Shown here: positions 31,642-32,515 of the stretch, piece by piece | Layout: each line of letters starts with the position of its first letter | Numbering within the stretch: the stretch's first letter is position 1 | DNA from: Desulfosporosinus sp. FKB | Lineage (GTDB): Bacteria; Bacillota; Desulfitobacteriia; Desulfitobacteriales; Desulfitobacteriaceae | Length of the DNA stretch: 32,515 bases | Direction: 5' to 3' | Assembly (NCBI RefSeq): GCF_002196705.1 | Contig: NZ_NADJ01000009.1 | Span: 1 to 32,515 of the forward strand | Made by a program: the position numbers and the translations under genes | The notes under the pieces: generated by a model | What the model was told of the DNA's origin: nothing | The model's database searches: none | What the model saw: the letters and a program-made list of their open reading frames with translations, nothing else

Positions 31642-32515
31642 TTCTATTAATCCTTTTCACCATATAATTGGGTGGAATTAGACATTCCAAATCCACAGGT
31701 AAGCTCAGTTGGTTCTATTTATACTCTTTAAAAATAACTTGATTATCTACTTTCTTTCCCGGTTTTGACAAGATGGACACACTTGACCAATTCGTTCTTT
31801 CCTTGTCTTAATTATACTATTTTTGTCCAAAATGTGCCGAAAAACCGCTGAATTCTAATGATTTCTAGCGGTTTTCTCTCGGTTGTGTTTTCACACACTC
31901 TTTGTTTTACGTTAGAAAGGTTAAATTAATGATATGAGGCAACAAATCAAAGCTATGTTCATGTAAAAGCAAATGTTTATGCGCGAATTCGTTCGAAATT
32001 CAACTACGCTTTAGCGAACCTAGGTATGGCCTGTAGCAGACTGATTGGCATTGGTTGGTTTTCATATTTTGCTAGCAATTGATGATTATCAAGACTCGAA
32101 AATAATTTCCGGTCCAGCTAAATGGTTTTTTGTCTATACTTGATACTCGTGGTACTTCATGTTGAGTCTCTAATAATTTTGAAATTCTACTTTTCCTAAT
32201 CATAAGCATCTTACTACCTTCTTGCAAAGTTCGGGGAAAGTTGTCAAACAAAAAAGGCATCTCATCATGCTAGATGATAATCCTTTCAAGTCATGGGTTT
32301 TATTTGGAATTTAAGTTCACTCAATAGTTATTTTTAGCAGTTAATTTTAACTTTGTCTGTTTCCCTAACTCTCTTACTGCATTTATGTTCTTATTATTTA
32401 AGTTTCGCACCCTGATAGGAGTTATTTCCCGGCGGAAACTTGGTCACCAGTTTGAGTTCTTGCATCTTAACTCAGACAATTCCATTGGAATTTTACTGTT
32501 TAACAAGCTTTATCA
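31642..32515. other. Window end, no supported gene
   Basis: The region is AT-rich. A hairpin AAAACCGCT (31841-31849) with AGCGGTTTT (31867-31875) carries A and T runs on both sides and could terminate either strand. A 62-codon minus-strand frame (32072-32260), containing MLMIRKSRISKLLETQ, has no good ribosome binding site and no family I recognise; I do not call it. Confidence 0.45.
31841..31875. terminator. Bidirectional terminator-like hairpin
   Basis: A perfect 9-bp stem with a 17-base loop; T4 on the plus strand runs into TTTTCTCTC. No neighbouring gene makes its client clear. Confidence 0.45.

Noticed and set aside
32072-32260. 62-codon minus-strand open frame near the window end
   Set aside because: Poor ribosome binding site and no recognisable motif; kept only as a note.

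Overview
The window reads as chromosomal DNA of a low-GC, endospore-forming Firmicute. I lean towards a Peptococcaceae-type anaerobe such as Desulfosporosinus or Desulfitobacterium. The reasons are strong AGGAGG-type ribosome binding sites, a cobalamin riboswitch on a cobalt ECF transporter, a SigK-like sigma fragment, Gram-positive cell-wall enzymes and an Hfq-family protein. This placement is inference from gene content; there is no rRNA, and I saw no tRNA or CRISPR array.

Layout. 1-2504 (minus): cobalt uptake operon cbiM-cbiN-cbiQ under a promoter, cobalamin riboswitch and intrinsic terminator; no cbiO lies in the window. 2539-7416 (minus): COG4705-type membrane protein, NodB polysaccharide deacetylase, methyltransferase, NlpC/CHAP-like secreted protein, and a DedA-PAP2 fusion whose PAP2 half has lost catalytic residues. 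8298-9361 (plus): GH18 glycosidase broken by one frameshift in an A-run. 9807-12260 (minus): two hypothetical proteins and a CPA2-type cation/proton antiporter. 12678-14353: a complete IS3-family element with a hairpin over the orfA ribosome binding site, a slippery A7G for -1 frameshifting, and an antisense-facing terminator. 14371-16645: AraC regulator followed by a possible 26-residue peptide gene, divergent from an epoxide hydrolase. 17180-19473: YetF/DUF421 protein, recombinase debris, and a zinc-ribbon microprotein translationally coupled to a small conserved protein. 19768-21586 (plus): lipoprotein and a second NodB deacetylase with an 18-bp minisatellite tail. 21653-22925: debris (response-regulator half, DUF1254 protein). 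23063-26001: serine hydrolase, 5'-truncated aminoglycoside-phosphotransferase-like gene, SHOCT protein. 26969-27834: an IS3 transposase fragment joined to the 3' end of a sigK-like gene. 28134-28875 (minus): an Hfq paralogue with Gln in place of the usual Sm2 His, in a tight pair with a PH-like membrane protein; an orphan plus-strand terminator lies beside it. 29438-29672: small secreted-peptide ORF abutting the other half of a response regulator. 29728-31641 (minus): a YibE/F membrane pair. 31642-32515: no convincing gene.

How it works together. There is no single long pathway. The cobalt operon is a coherent unit controlled by B12. Many of the remaining intact genes act at the envelope: two deacetylases, the NlpC-like protein, the DedA fusion, the COG4705, YetF and YibE/F membrane proteins, the antiporter and the lipoprotein. 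Between them are several zones of gene decay. The best candidates for something little described are the Hfq-like/PH-like pair with its neighbouring orphan terminator, the zinc-ribbon/small-protein pair (with a decayed second copy nearby), the pseudoenzyme DedA-PAP2 fusion, and the short peptide after the AraC gene.
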